Of a stretch of 50,009 nt of DNA, positions 20,813 to 29,845 are shown in pieces. The notes beneath the pieces were generated by a model, which was not told where the DNA came from, did not search any database, and saw only the letters and a list, made by a program, of their open reading frames with translations. Location: the NCBI GenBank assembly GCA_025360525.1, contig JANYCA010000029.1:1-50009 (forward strand), given 5' to 3'. How positions within the stretch are numbered: position 1 is the stretch's first letter; every line of letters begins with the position of its first letter. This DNA is from Chitinophagaceae bacterium (GTDB taxonomy: Bacteria; Bacteroidota; Bacteroidia; Chitinophagales; Chitinophagaceae). Made by a program: the position numbers and the translations under genes.

Positions 20813-22099
20813 ATGAAAAACACAACGAGTGTACTAATAGCTGTTGTAGCTATCCCTATCCTATTTAGTTGCAGTAAAAGCAACAAAGGCAGTGTTCTCC
20901 CAAATGATGGACAACTGCATGGCGTGTCACCCGCATCCAAATGGGTATTACCAAAGCCGCCGGGCATGGTGTTTATTCCTTCGGGAACTTTTCACATGGG
21001 CCCAAGCGACGAGGATATTAATTACGCATATACTGCAAAAAACAAACAAGTATCCATCAGTGGATTCTGGATGGATGCAACCGAAATTACCAATAATGAG
21101 TACCGTCAGTTCACCAATTGGGTAAGAGACTCAATTGCCGCTAAAGAAATGGGATTTGTTAAACAGGGTAAAGATGGAAATGAGCAAATTGATTGGAAAA
21201 AGGCGACAACTATTAAGTGGGGCGATAAAGCTACACTTGAAAAAATTGATAAGTTGATCTTTACTCCAGACAACCGGATATTTAATAAAAAAGAATTAGA
21301 TCCAAGTAAATTGGTGTTTCATTCTGAGACATTTGATTATAAAGAAGCTGCCAGGAGAGAAAATGCCGGCGTACAGCGTTCTAAATTTATTGTAAAAAAA
21401 GACATTGTTTGTTATCCCGATTCTTTATGCTGGGTGAGAGATTTCTCCTACTCCTACAATGAGCCAATGGCTAAAAAATATTATAGTCACCCCGCTTTTG
21501 GTAATTATCCTGTAGTAGGTGTTACCTGGAAACAGGCAACTGCGTTCTGCGAATGGAGAACACATTATCTAAATTCATTCCTTGATTCAAAGAAAAGAGC
21601 AACGGAATCTGATTTCCGTCTTCCTACAGAAGCACAATGGGAATACGCTGCAAGAGGTGGTCGTTCACAATCTCCCTACCCTTGGGGTGGTCCTTACTTA
21701 AGAAATAAAAAAGGATGCTTATTGGCGAACTTTAAACCAGGCCGTGGTAATTATCCGGAAGATGGTGGTTTTTATACAGTGAGAGCTGATGCTTATTGGC
21801 CAAATGATTTTGGATTGTATAACATGGCTGGCAATGTTGCTGAGTGGACTTCCTCATTATATTACGAAGGTGGTTATAACTTTCAACATGACATGAACCC
21901 GGATATTAGGTGGAATGCAAAGGATTTTGACCCTCCCCGTATGAAAAGAAAAGTAACCCGTGGCGGAAGCTGGAAAGATGTTGGTTACTTTTTACAAACA
22001 AGCACACGTAATTACGAATACCAGGATACGTCAAAATCTTATATCGGTTTTCGTTGCGTAATTGATTTACCTCCGGCAATGAAGCAACGTGGTAAATAA
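20813..22099 (+). CDS. gldK: GldK, T9SS outer-membrane ring lipoprotein
   Basis: Outer-membrane lipoprotein that, with GldN, forms the periplasmic ring of the type IX secretion system. The N-terminus is a lipoprotein signal with lipobox LFSC (Cys at about residue 20). The body is a formylglycine-generating-enzyme-like (FGE-sulfatase) fold: GMVFIPSGTFHMG, FWMDATEITNNEYR, FRLPTEAQWEYAARGG, NMAGNVAEWTSS, VTRGGSWKD, and IGFRCV at the end. I chose ATG 20813 because it gives the lipoprotein signal; an upstream ATG at 20786 adds nine residues. First gene of gldKLMN; a 12-bp-stem hairpin separates it from gldL. Confidence 0.93.
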   Translation: MKNTTSVLIAVVAIPILFSCSKSNKGSVLPNDGQLHGVSPASKWVLPKPPGMVFIPSGTFHMGPSDEDINYAYTAKNKQVSISGFWMDATEITNNEYRQFTNWVRDSIAAKEMGFVKQGKDGNEQIDWKKATTIKWGDKATLEKIDKLIFTPDNRIFNKKELDPSKLVFHSETFDYKEAARRENAGVQRSKFIVKKDIVCYPDSLCWVRDFSYSYNEPMAKKYYSHPAFGNYPVVGVTWKQATAFCEWRTHYLNSFLDSKKRATESDFRLPTEAQWEYAARGGRSQSPYPWGGPYLRNKKGCLLANFKPGRGNYPEDGGFYTVRADAYWPNDFGLYNMAGNVAEWTSSLYYEGGYNFQHDMNPDIRWNAKDFDPPRMKRKVTRGGSWKDVGYFLQTSTRNYEYQDTSKSYIGFRCVIDLPPAMKQRGK

Positions 22100-22137
22100 T
22101 TTAAATTCTTAATTTTCCTTCAACACAGTATTAACTG

Positions 22138-22184
22138 CTAATAACCTTAATCTTTATGGTATACATACAGAGTAAGGTTATTAG
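22138..22184 (+). other. Perfect 12-bp inverted repeat between gldK and gldL
   Basis: CTAATAACCTTA (22138-22149) and TAAGGTTATTAG (22173-22184) pair perfectly around a 23-nt loop. It lies 39 bp after the gldK stop and 53 bp before the gldL start; the following sequence is T-rich but starts about 15 bp later. It could be a partial terminator, an RNA processing or stability element that sets GldK against GldLMN levels, or a protein-binding dyad. Confidence 0.65.
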
Positions 22185-22237
22185 TATCTTAAAATATTTT
22201 TTCAATAATCCCCACTAAAAATTAAACTTTAAAAATC

Positions 22238-22996
22238 ATGGCCGCTAAAAAAAGAACATTTTTAACCCTAATTGATGTTTTAGTAAGTGCTGGTGCAGCT
22301 GTTATCATTTTTGCCGCATGGGCTAAAATCACCCACCAATCTTACGCAAATACGATGCTTACAATTGGTATGTGGACAGAGACAGCGATATTCCTTGTTT
22401 ACGCTATCATTGAATGGGTAAAACCAAAATCACACGAAGAAGATGTGGCTGCCGCAGTTGCTGCACCTGCCGTAAATCCAGCATTAAAATCATTGGATAA
22501 AATGATGCAGGAAGCTGACATTACGCCCACTAATCTTAAAAAATTAGGCGAAGGTTTTCAAAAACTGGGTACTACCGTTACCGGCCTTTCTGATGTAGGT
22601 GATGTGGTTAAAAGTACCGGTGATTTTAATGCGAAAACCAAAGAAGCTTCCACTGCTTTGGGAACAATGACAACAGCATTTAATAACAGTGCAGCCACTA
22701 TGTCTTCCTTTAACAGTGCATCTGAAAGTGCTAAAGGCTTTCACGAGCAGGTGCAGGTTTTAACTAAAAACCTGGGCTCTTTAAATACGATTTATGAGCT
22801 GGAATTAAAAGAAAGTAACAATCATCTGAAAGCATTAAATGGATTTTATGGCAAAATGGCAGAAGCCAGCCAGGCCATGATGAACAGCGTTGACGATGCT
22901 AATAAAGCAAAGGAACAAATTGGTGCATTGGCTACTAATCTAACTAAGCTTAATTCCGTTTACGGAAATATGTTGAGTGCTATGCAGGTAAAATAA
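22238..22996 (+). CDS. gldL: GldL, T9SS inner-membrane motor protein
   Basis: With GldM, this forms the proton-driven motor of T9SS and gliding. Two N-terminal membrane helices are visible (about residues 8-28 and 36-60), the first with LIDVLVSAGAAVIIFAAW and the second containing a glutamate in MWTETAIFLVY, in the region where the family carries its proton-path residue. A long cytoplasmic coiled-coil-like region rich in A, K, T and N follows to residue 252. Length is normal. It lies between gldK and gldM on the same strand. Confidence 0.93.
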   Translation: MAAKKRTFLTLIDVLVSAGAAVIIFAAWAKITHQSYANTMLTIGMWTETAIFLVYAIIEWVKPKSHEEDVAAAVAAPAVNPALKSLDKMMQEADITPTNLKKLGEGFQKLGTTVTGLSDVGDVVKSTGDFNAKTKEASTALGTMTTAFNNSAATMSSFNSASESAKGFHEQVQVLTKNLGSLNTIYELELKESNNHLKALNGFYGKMAEASQAMMNSVDDANKAKEQIGALATNLTKLNSVYGNMLSAMQVK

Positions 22997-23113
22997 TATA
23001 GTGGCAAGATGTTCGTTTATTGTTTACAACATTATTATTGTGTTTAATTGATAAACTGATTGAAGCAGAAATCCGAACAATACATTTAAAAACATCCATA
23101 AATTTAAAATACT

Positions 23114-24631
23114 ATGGCTTTACCTAAAGAGCCCCGGCAGAAGATGATTAATATCATGTACTTGGTATTAACAGCCATCTTAGCCTTGAATGTGTCTGCT
23201 GAAATTCTCAATGCATTTAAAGTGGTTGACTCAAGTCTTTCAAAGTCCAATCAATCTATTGAGGGGTCAAACAAAACTATTTTTGAATCGCTCAGGCAAA
23301 AAATGGCTAAGCCTGAAACTGCTGAAAAAGCAGCAATTTGGGGACCTAAAGCAGAAGAAGCAAAAAAGTATGCCGACGTTTTGTATAATAAAATTGAATC
23401 TTTTAGAGACAGCTTGATGAGAATCTCTGGTTACAATCCTGAAGCCGGGATAAAAAGCTACAAAGAAGATGACTTAGAAGCTGCAACCCGTTTTTTTATT
23501 GTAAACGGAAAAGGGCAGGAGTTGTTAAAGGATTTAGGGGATTATAAAAAACAGTTATTGAACTTAGTTGAGGCAAAAGATAAAGCTCAATACGAAGTAA
23601 AATTGCCGATTGACTTAACTACTCCTCCATCAACAACAGGTAGCGAAAACTCATGGGAATACAATTATTTCCATATGACTCCTACGGTGGCTGCTATCAC
23701 CATTTTGGGTAAATTCCAAAATGATGTAAAGAATGCGGAAAACCAGGTGGTAACTTATTGTCATGATAAAATTGGACAGGTTGAAGTAATTTATAACAAG
23801 TCGGTTGCATTGGTTAGTCAGTCTGCTAATTATTTAATGCCAGGCCAAAAATTAAAAGTTAAAGCCGGTGTAGGAATATTTAGTTCTGCAGCTGCGCCAC
23901 GTATTACCATTGGAGGACAATCTTTTAACGCAACCCAGGGTTATGCTGAAACTGAAATGGATGCCGGAGGCGCAGGACCACATTCCATGCCGGTTACCAT
24001 TGTTTATAAAGGACAGGATGGTAAAGATGTTACAATAAATGATAAGGTAGAATACACAGTGGGTGTACCAGGTGGTGCAGCAGTAATGCTGGATAAAATG
24101 AATGTGTTTTACATTGGAGTAGATAACCCCGTTACCATTTCTTCCGGATCTGGCTGGGATAAAACCAATGTCAGCATGACAGGTGGCACGATAAGTAGTG
24201 GAACAAGCAACAGAACTGTAAAAGTTACTACGGTGGGTGCTGCTAATATTTCAGTAACAGCCGATGGTAAAACAAGCAATTTCCCTTTCAGGGTTAAAAG
24301 AATTCCGGATCCTATTATTAAAGTAGGTCCAAGTGGTGGTGGAAGAATGCAGGCAGTTGCGTTTAGAAGTCAGGGATTTATGAGGGCAGATTTAGAAAAT
24401 TTTGACTTCGAAGCCAAGTATTCTGTTGTCAGCGCTACTGCTTATTTTAATATTCCTGGCGACAGAAACGTTAAACAGGTAGCCTTAACAAGTGGTAATT
24501 TAGCCCCGGCTGCAGCATATATGGCACTATTGGTTCCGGGTGCTACTGTAACATTTGATAATATTAAAGTTGTAGGTCCGGATGGTCAGCCAAGAACGAT
24601 ACAAAATCCTCCAGGCTTTTCATTATTCTAG
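23114..24631 (+). CDS. gldM: GldM, T9SS motor shaft protein
   Basis: 505-residue protein with one N-terminal membrane helix and a long periplasmic shaft that transmits motion from GldL to the GldK/GldN ring. The conserved start ALPKEPRQKMINIMYLVLTAILALNVS is recognisable over its length and includes the helix (about 10-30). A helical region follows, then a run of immunoglobulin-like beta domains (from about residue 225), including the segments with VEYTVGVPGGAAVMLDKMNV and FRVKRIPDP. The spacing to gldN is 18 bp, so co-transcription is very likely. Confidence 0.94.
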   Translation: MALPKEPRQKMINIMYLVLTAILALNVSAEILNAFKVVDSSLSKSNQSIEGSNKTIFESLRQKMAKPETAEKAAIWGPKAEEAKKYADVLYNKIESFRDSLMRISGYNPEAGIKSYKEDDLEAATRFFIVNGKGQELLKDLGDYKKQLLNLVEAKDKAQYEVKLPIDLTTPPSTTGSENSWEYNYFHMTPTVAAITILGKFQNDVKNAENQVVTYCHDKIGQVEVIYNKSVALVSQSANYLMPGQKLKVKAGVGIFSSAAAPRITIGGQSFNATQGYAETEMDAGGAGPHSMPVTIVYKGQDGKDVTINDKVEYTVGVPGGAAVMLDKMNVFYIGVDNPVTISSGSGWDKTNVSMTGGTISSGTSNRTVKVTTVGAANISVTADGKTSNFPFRVKRIPDPIIKVGPSGGGRMQAVAFRSQGFMRADLENFDFEAKYSVVSATAYFNIPGDRNVKQVALTSGNLAPAAAYMALLVPGATVTFDNIKVVGPDGQPRTIQNPPGFSLF

Positions 24632-24649
24632 TATAAAACAAGTTAACTT

Positions 24650-25696
24650 ATGAAAAATAATCTTTTAAAGCTGTTGTTGTTGCTACCTTTTTTATGTCTT
24701 TTTAGCCATTTGGCTGAGGCACAAAAAGCGAAAACAAGATCAGCTACCAAACGTAGTAATACCACCGCACGGAAAACTACCAAAGGTAAAACCAAGGCAA
24801 AAATCAGTCCTGTTGTGGTTGATTCCCTGGCAACAGCGAAGCAAACAACTGCTCCAGCAGTTGAGCCACCTAATGATAGTTTACCGATTAAAAAAATTAG
24901 AAAATCATTGCGTCCGGATGAAGCAGTGGATTCAAGGGACATCCGTGACAGAACACCTTTGCCCTACGAACACTTGAGAGTTGATGATGCAGTTTACCGT
25001 CATAAAATATGGCGTGATATTGACACCAGAGAAAAAATTAATATGCCTTTCCGCTATTCTGCAGATGAAAATAACGGTAACCAACGGTTTATCTCGATTT
25101 TAATGCAGGCAATACAGGATAGTTCTGTTACAGTATTTTCTGCTATTGATGATCGTTTCACGACACCAATGACTAAGGCAGAAGTTGTTAGAAAAATTAC
25201 CGGTGAGCCAGTTCAGATCCAGGTTTATGACTCTGCTGGCAACGTTTCTTACATTACTAAATCAAGAGATGTTGTGTTGGATTCATTCACAAAATTTCGT
25301 ATCAAGGAAGAGGTTATTTTTGATAAGGAATCATCCCGTTTATTCTGGAGAATATTAGGTATTGCTCCTTTGTACAATGTTTATTCTTCCCAAACCAACC
25401 AATTGGTGGGTGTTGATAATGAATTATTCTGGATATATTATCCTGATTTAAGACCAGTTTTTGCAAAGTATGATATTTATAATGGTAGAAACTATGGTCA
25501 AAGACAAAGCTGGGAAGAATTGTTTGAAAGCCGGATGTTCAGCGGTCGTATCATAAAAAGTACCATCGATAATCCATTTAATAAATACCTCGATGAAATT
25601 CCTGGTCTTAAAGGAAACGGAATATTTCAGTTACTGGAAGGCGAAAGAATTAAAGAAAAGATATTTAATTATGAACTCGATTTATGGAGTTACTAA
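24650..25696 (+). CDS. gldN: GldN, T9SS periplasmic ring protein
   Basis: Periplasmic partner of GldK. A signal peptide is visible (KNNLLKLLLLLPFLCLFSHLAEAQ, cut near AEAQ), then a 70-residue K/T/R-rich linker, then the conserved domain with VYRHKIWRDIDTREKIN, VTVFSAIDDRFTTP, FRIKEEVIFDKESSRLFWRI, IAPLYN and ELFWIYYPDLRPVFAKYD. Length 348 fits. It closes the gldKLMN set and is followed by a strong terminator. Confidence 0.93.
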   Translation: MKNNLLKLLLLLPFLCLFSHLAEAQKAKTRSATKRSNTTARKTTKGKTKAKISPVVVDSLATAKQTTAPAVEPPNDSLPIKKIRKSLRPDEAVDSRDIRDRTPLPYEHLRVDDAVYRHKIWRDIDTREKINMPFRYSADENNGNQRFISILMQAIQDSSVTVFSAIDDRFTTPMTKAEVVRKITGEPVQIQVYDSAGNVSYITKSRDVVLDSFTKFRIKEEVIFDKESSRLFWRILGIAPLYNVYSSQTNQLVGVDNELFWIYYPDLRPVFAKYDIYNGRNYGQRQSWEELFESRMFSGRIIKSTIDNPFNKYLDEIPGLKGNGIFQLLEGERIKEKIFNYELDLWSY

Positions 25697-25710
25697 TAAA
25701 TTAATTATAA

Positions 25711-25740
25711 AAAAAAGCCCTCTATCCGGAGGGTTTTTTT
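25711..25740 (+). terminator. Intrinsic terminator after gldN
   Basis: CCCTC (25718-25722) pairs with GAGGG (25729-25733), flanked by an A-run before and seven T's after. It is 15 bp past the gldN stop and could also serve the convergent yebC on the other strand. Confidence 0.88.
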
Positions 25741-25761
25741 ATGCATGAGGTAATAATTTTT

Positions 25762-26472
25762 TTATTTAAGATTGTGATATACTTTCTGCACATCTTCATC
25801 CTGCTCTAATTTATCTACCAGTTTAAATACGTCCTGTGCAGCTTCTTCGGTAAGCTCTACCGGGTTGGAAGGAATTCGGGTTAGTTCAGCAGTAAGTACT
25901 TCAATCTTTTTTTCTTCCAGGGCTTTAGCCATGTGGCCAAACTCATTAAAGGCTGTCCGGATAACGATGTTTCCCTCACTATCTTCACCAATCTCTTCCA
26001 ATCCGTAATCTATTAGTTCCAGCTCCAGGTCATCTACATTTAACCCGGTACTCTTTATTTTAAACTCTCCCATATGGTTAAAAGTAAATGCAACACTGCC
26101 ACTCGTACCCAGGCTGCCACCGCTTTTGGTAAAATGCATGCGCACATTGGCAACCGTTCGGGTAGAATTATCGGTGGCTGTTTCTACCAGTATGGCAATG
26201 CCATGTGGAGCGTATCCTTCATATAAAATTTCATCGTAATTAATCATTTCTTTACCCATGGCTCTCTTGATAGCCGCTTCCACTCTATCTTTAGGCATAC
26301 CAACACTTCGGGCATTTTGGTAACAGCGGCGCAGTGCAGCATTGGCGTTTTGATCTGGTCCGCCAATTTTTACAGCAATCACAATTTCCTTACCGATACG
26401 GGTAAAGTTTTTTGCCATTTTATCCCAGCGGGCAAACATCGAACTTTTTCTAACTTCAAATATCCTTCCCAT
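25762..26472 (-). CDS. yebC: YebC/PmpR-family protein
   Basis: Cytoplasmic protein of the TACO1/YebC family, first described as DNA-binding regulators and more recently as ribosome-associated factors that help translation of difficult proline stretches. The family start [11 protein letters not shown](T)RIGKEI, the [17 protein letters not shown] segment, [27 protein letters not shown] and [20 protein letters not shown] are all present. At 236 residues it has usual length. The translation role is of interest because metG here contains a PPPP run (see the metG insertions), but a link is only speculation. Confidence 0.93.
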   Translation of the reverse strand: MGRIFEVRKSSMFARWDKMAKNFTRIGKEIVIAVKIGGPDQNANAALRRCYQNARSVGMPKDRVEAAIKRAMGKEMINYDEILYEGYAPHGIAILVETATDNSTRTVANVRMHFTKSGGSLGTSGSVAFTFNHMGEFKIKSTGLNVDDLELELIDYGLEEIGEDSEGNIVIRTAFNEFGHMAKALEEKKIEVLTAELTRIPSNPVELTEEAAQDVFKLVDKLEQDEDVQKVYHNLK

Positions 26473-26547
26473 AATTATTATTTGTGTTTTTGTGGTTTGT
26501 GGTTGGCAGCAATTTCAGCATTCAACGCCTTACTAAACAAGGGAGCG

Positions 26548-26555
26548 CAAAAATA
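26548..26555 (-). promoter_or_regulatory. Candidate -7 promoter box of yebC
   Basis: On the minus strand the box reads TATTTTTG (TAnnTTTG), 76 bp before the yebC start. The same GTATTTTTGCGC context occurs just before metG. No clear -33 element was found. Confidence 0.35.
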
Positions 26556-26605
26556 CGGAAAATGAATTTTTATCTGGCTGCACATATTTGCTAATTTTAG
26601 CTCTC

Positions 26606-28330
26606 ATGAGTGAGACATTATTAAGTGTAAAAAATTTATCTGTTGATTTTATTGCAGATGGGCATATTACCCAAGCTGTTAAAAATATTTCCTTTGATGT
26701 GGCGCCGGGGGAACTGGTGGCATTAGTCGGCGAGTCAGGTTCTGGTAAATCGGTTACGTCTTTAAGCCTGATGTCGTTGTTGCCAAAACAAGCAAGGGTA
26801 AAAGGGCAGGTAACTTTGTATAAAGAGAATGAGGGTGTTGATTTGTTTGGGTTAAGCCAAATTGAACTCAATGCCATTAGAGGAAAAGATATTGCCATGA
26901 TTTTCCAGGAGCCGATGACTTCCCTAAACCCGGTATTTACCTGTGGCTATCAGGTAATGGAAGCTATTCGTTTACATGAGAAGGTATCCGCCTCGTTAGC
27001 AAAAGAAAAGGCCATTACGTTGTTTGAAAAAGTACGTTTGCCAAACCCTGCCAACATGATTGACCGGTATCCACATCAGTTAAGCGGAGGCCAAAAGCAG
27101 CGGGTAATGATTGCGATGGCGATGAGTTGCAATCCAGCGCTGTTAATTGCTGATGAACCAACTACAGCATTGGATGTAACAGTACAACAAACTATTTTAA
27201 CCCTCATAAAAGAGTTGCAATCAGAATTGGGGCTGGGTGTTATTTTCATCACCCACGATCTTGGCCTGGTAGCGGATATTTCTGATAAAGTACTTATTAT
27301 GTTTAAAGGTGAAATTGTAGAGCAAGGCATAACCTCGGCTGTACTTCAACAACCCCAACATCCTTATACAAAAGCATTGCTTGCTTGCAGACCTGATAAC
27401 CACCCTCGTGGCCATCGGTTACCTGTTGTGGATGATTTTTTTAAAGTTAGTAATATCAATCATCTTACAAAAACACCTAACCCTGTAAAAAAAATAACGC
27501 TTCAAAAAACCACCCTAACAGAGAATTTATCAAACGACAATGCGCTGGTTGTTGAAAATCTGCAAGTGTTTTATCCCGGGAAGAATAGACTATTTGGTAA
27601 AAATGACGAGCCGTTCAAGGCGGTGGATGATGTTAGTTTTTGTGTAAAAAAAGGAGAGATTGTAGGATTGGTGGGCGAAAGCGGTTGCGGCAAAACTACC
27701 TTGGGCAGGGCCATACTCCAATTAGTGAAACCAACTGCAGGTAATATAATTTTAGATGGCACTAATATCGCCCGTTTATCTACCGCCGATTTGCAAACCG
27801 TAAGAAAAAACCTTCAAATAGTTTTCCAGGATCCTTATGGGTCGCTCAACCCACGGATGACCATCGGAAATGCCATTTTAGAACCAATGCTGGTGCATCA
27901 CATGCCTGGCACCAATAAAGTGCGCAAACAACAAGTGATTGACCTGCTGGAAAAAGTGAATTTGTCTCCGGATCATTTTTCACGCTACCCACATCAGTTT
28001 AGCGGAGGGCAACGCCAAAGGATTTGTATTGCCCGTGCCCTTGCGCTTAATCCTTCTTTTTTAATTTTTGATGAAAGTGTGAGTGCACTTGATATCAGCG
28101 TGCAGGCACAGGTGCTCAATCTTATCAATGATTTAAAAAATGAATTTGGCTTTACAGCTATTTTTATTTCCCACGACTTATCGGTTGTTCATTACATCAG
28201 TGATCGGATAATGGTAATGCAGCACGGGAAAATTATTGAGCAGGGCACTGCAGATGAAATTTATTACTCTCCCATGGAAGCCTATACCAGGCAACTGATT
28301 GCGGCTATTCCCGGCAAAAAAATGAGTTAA
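26606..28330 (+). CDS. Double-ATPase ABC transporter subunit, oligopeptide/dipeptide type
   Basis: Cytoplasmic ATPase of a peptide- or nickel-type importer, with two full nucleotide-binding domains fused as in YejF and GsiA. Domain 1 (about 5-255) has Walker A GESGSGKS, signature LSGGQKQR and Walker B LLIADEPTTALD; domain 2 (about 312-570) has GESGCGKT, FSGGQRQR and FLIFDESVSALD. The substitution of Ser for the usual Pro-Thr in DESVSALD is common in the second domain. A C-terminal extension after domain 1 (QHPYTKALLACRP) is the oligopeptide-transporter signature. I start at ATG 26606. No permease or binding protein is adjacent, so the substrate is open. Confidence 0.92.
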   Translation: MSETLLSVKNLSVDFIADGHITQAVKNISFDVAPGELVALVGESGSGKSVTSLSLMSLLPKQARVKGQVTLYKENEGVDLFGLSQIELNAIRGKDIAMIFQEPMTSLNPVFTCGYQVMEAIRLHEKVSASLAKEKAITLFEKVRLPNPANMIDRYPHQLSGGQKQRVMIAMAMSCNPALLIADEPTTALDVTVQQTILTLIKELQSELGLGVIFITHDLGLVADISDKVLIMFKGEIVEQGITSAVLQQPQHPYTKALLACRPDNHPRGHRLPVVDDFFKVSNINHLTKTPNPVKKITLQKTTLTENLSNDNALVVENLQVFYPGKNRLFGKNDEPFKAVDDVSFCVKKGEIVGLVGESGCGKTTLGRAILQLVKPTAGNIILDGTNIARLSTADLQTVRKNLQIVFQDPYGSLNPRMTIGNAILEPMLVHHMPGTNKVRKQQVIDLLEKVNLSPDHFSRYPHQFSGGQRQRICIARALALNPSFLIFDESVSALDISVQAQVLNLINDLKNEFGFTAIFISHDLSVVHYISDRIMVMQHGKIIEQGTADEIYYSPMEAYTRQLIAAIPGKKMS

Positions 28331-28424
28331 CATTTTAATTTTGGCTTAAGTCTGCTTTATATTTTTTTTTGTAGGTTTTATGATCTATGTGGGCAAGATG
28401 ACATTTAAAATCATTTTAAAACCC

Positions 28425-28432
28425 TACATTTG
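28425..28432 (+). promoter_or_regulatory. Candidate -7 promoter box of queA
   Basis: TACATTTG, fitting TAnnTTTG, is 110 bp before the queA start. Transcription from about 28439 would give a leader of roughly 100 nt that contains a closable fold (28446-28513). No convincing -33 element was found. Confidence 0.45.
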
Positions 28433-28445
28433 CAATCTTCAAAAT

Positions 28446-28513
28446 CATGCCGTAACATGATAAGTGTCCGCTATTGGCGGGCTTAGTCGCTCATAAAAAA
28501 GCAGTAAGGCATG
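28446..28513 (+). promoter_or_regulatory. Possible structured 5' leader of queA
   Basis: CATGCC (28446-28451) can pair with GGCATG (28508-28513), closing a region with an internal hairpin TCCGC-TATTG-GCGGG (28467-28481) and a weaker GCT/AGC stem. It lies between the promoter box and queA. It does not match any riboswitch I can recognise, including preQ1 types, and lacks tRNA features. Structure seen; function unknown. Confidence 0.4.
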
Positions 28514-28541
28514 TGAACATCATTAAAAATTATTGATACAC

Positions 28542-29591
28542 ATGAAATTAAGTCAATTCCGATTCGACCTCCCACTAAATCTAATTGCCCAAAACCCCAC
28601 CAAGAGAAGAGAAGATAGCCGGATGATGGTGATTCATCGCAAAACCGGGAAAATTGAGGATAGAAACTTCAAAGACATTATTGAATATTATTCTGATAAG
28701 GATGTAATGGTAGTTAACAATACCAAGGTATTTCCTGCACGTATGTACGGCCGCAAAGAAAAAACCGGCGCCAAGATAGAAGTCTTTTTATTAAGAGAAT
28801 TAAATAAGCCCAACCGTTTGTGGGATGTAATAGTTGACCCTGCCCGTAAAATACGTGTGGGTAACAAATTGTATTTTGGAGAAAATGACGAACTGGTAGC
28901 AGAGGTAATTGACAATACTACCAGCCGTGGACGTACCATCCGTTTTTTATGGGATGGTACAGAGGAGGAATTTAGGGTGATGCTTGATTTTATGGGCGAA
29001 ACGCCTCTACCAAAATACATCAAGCGCAAGCCGGATGAGGAAGATAAAGAACGTTACCAAACGGTATATGCCAAGCATGAAGGTGCAGTGGCTGCTCCAA
29101 CCGCAGGGTTGCATTACAGTAAAGAACTGATTAAACGCCTGGAAATAAACGGTATTCGCTTTGCGGAAACCACCTTGCACACCGGTTTAGGAACTTTTAG
29201 GCCGATAGAAGTGGAAGACCTGAGCAAGCATAAAATGGATGCTGAATATTATGCGATCGACGAAGTAGCCTGTGCAATTGTAAACAAAGCAAAGGCTGAT
29301 GGAAAAAGAATTTGCTCGGTTGGTACAACCACCATGCGGACCATGGAATCTTCTTTTACGGCGCAAAAATTATTGAAACCGTCCGAAGGCTGGACAAACA
29401 TGTTTATTCATCCTCCATACAATTTTTCTATTGCAGATTCATTGGTTACTAATTTTCATTTACCTAAAACCAGCCTGTTAATTTTAACCTGCGCTTTTGG
29501 TGGGTACGATTTAATTATGGAAGCCTACAAAAAAGCGATTAAGGATAAATACCGTTTCTTTAGTTACGGTGATGCTATGTTGGTTATCTAA
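28542..29591 (+). CDS. queA: S-adenosylmethionine:tRNA ribosyltransferase-isomerase
   Basis: Converts preQ1 in tRNA to epoxyqueuosine using the ribosyl part of SAM. Landmarks: [19 protein letters not shown] at the start, [73 protein letters not shown], and [19 protein letters not shown]. At 349 residues it is normal. ATG 28542 gives the family start [11 protein letters not shown]; an upstream non-ATG frame is not needed. It stands alone, 211 bp after the ABC gene, and is followed by a terminator. Confidence 0.95.
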   Translation: MKLSQFRFDLPLNLIAQNPTKRREDSRMMVIHRKTGKIEDRNFKDIIEYYSDKDVMVVNNTKVFPARMYGRKEKTGAKIEVFLLRELNKPNRLWDVIVDPARKIRVGNKLYFGENDELVAEVIDNTTSRGRTIRFLWDGTEEEFRVMLDFMGETPLPKYIKRKPDEEDKERYQTVYAKHEGAVAAPTAGLHYSKELIKRLEINGIRFAETTLHTGLGTFRPIEVEDLSKHKMDAEYYAIDEVACAIVNKAKADGKRICSVGTTTMRTMESSFTAQKLLKPSEGWTNMFIHPPYNFSIADSLVTNFHLPKTSLLILTCAFGGYDLIMEAYKKAIKDKYRFFSYGDAMLVI

Positions 29592-29624
29592 AAGTTATAA
29601 GAGTTTTTGCCTTACAATATTATT

Positions 29625-29652
29625 AACTCCTCAGTTTTTGGGGAGTTTTTTT
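29625..29652 (+). terminator. Intrinsic terminator after queA
   Basis: AACTCC pairs with GGAGTT around an 11-nt loop, followed by seven or more T's. It is 33 bp past the queA stop, in the convergent gap before aspartate kinase. Confidence 0.85.
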
Positions 29653-29845
29653 ATAGGGTATAATGGGATGCGGTTAAAAAAAATGGGGCTGAAGTAGAAA
29701 CTCCGGCCCGTTTTAAATCCAATATCCTATGAAAAACCACTTAGTAAACGTACGATGTAACTGCTTATTGTTACCCAAGTGAAATTGTATTGTTAAAATT
29801 TATACAATGGCCCACCTTAATTTGATCGAAAGCTGCTATTGCTGC

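Noticed and set aside
28446..28513. tRNA gene before queA
   Set aside because: The length and closing stem fit loosely, but there is no T-loop GTTC/GTTCGA sequence, no proper D-arm and no anticodon stem.
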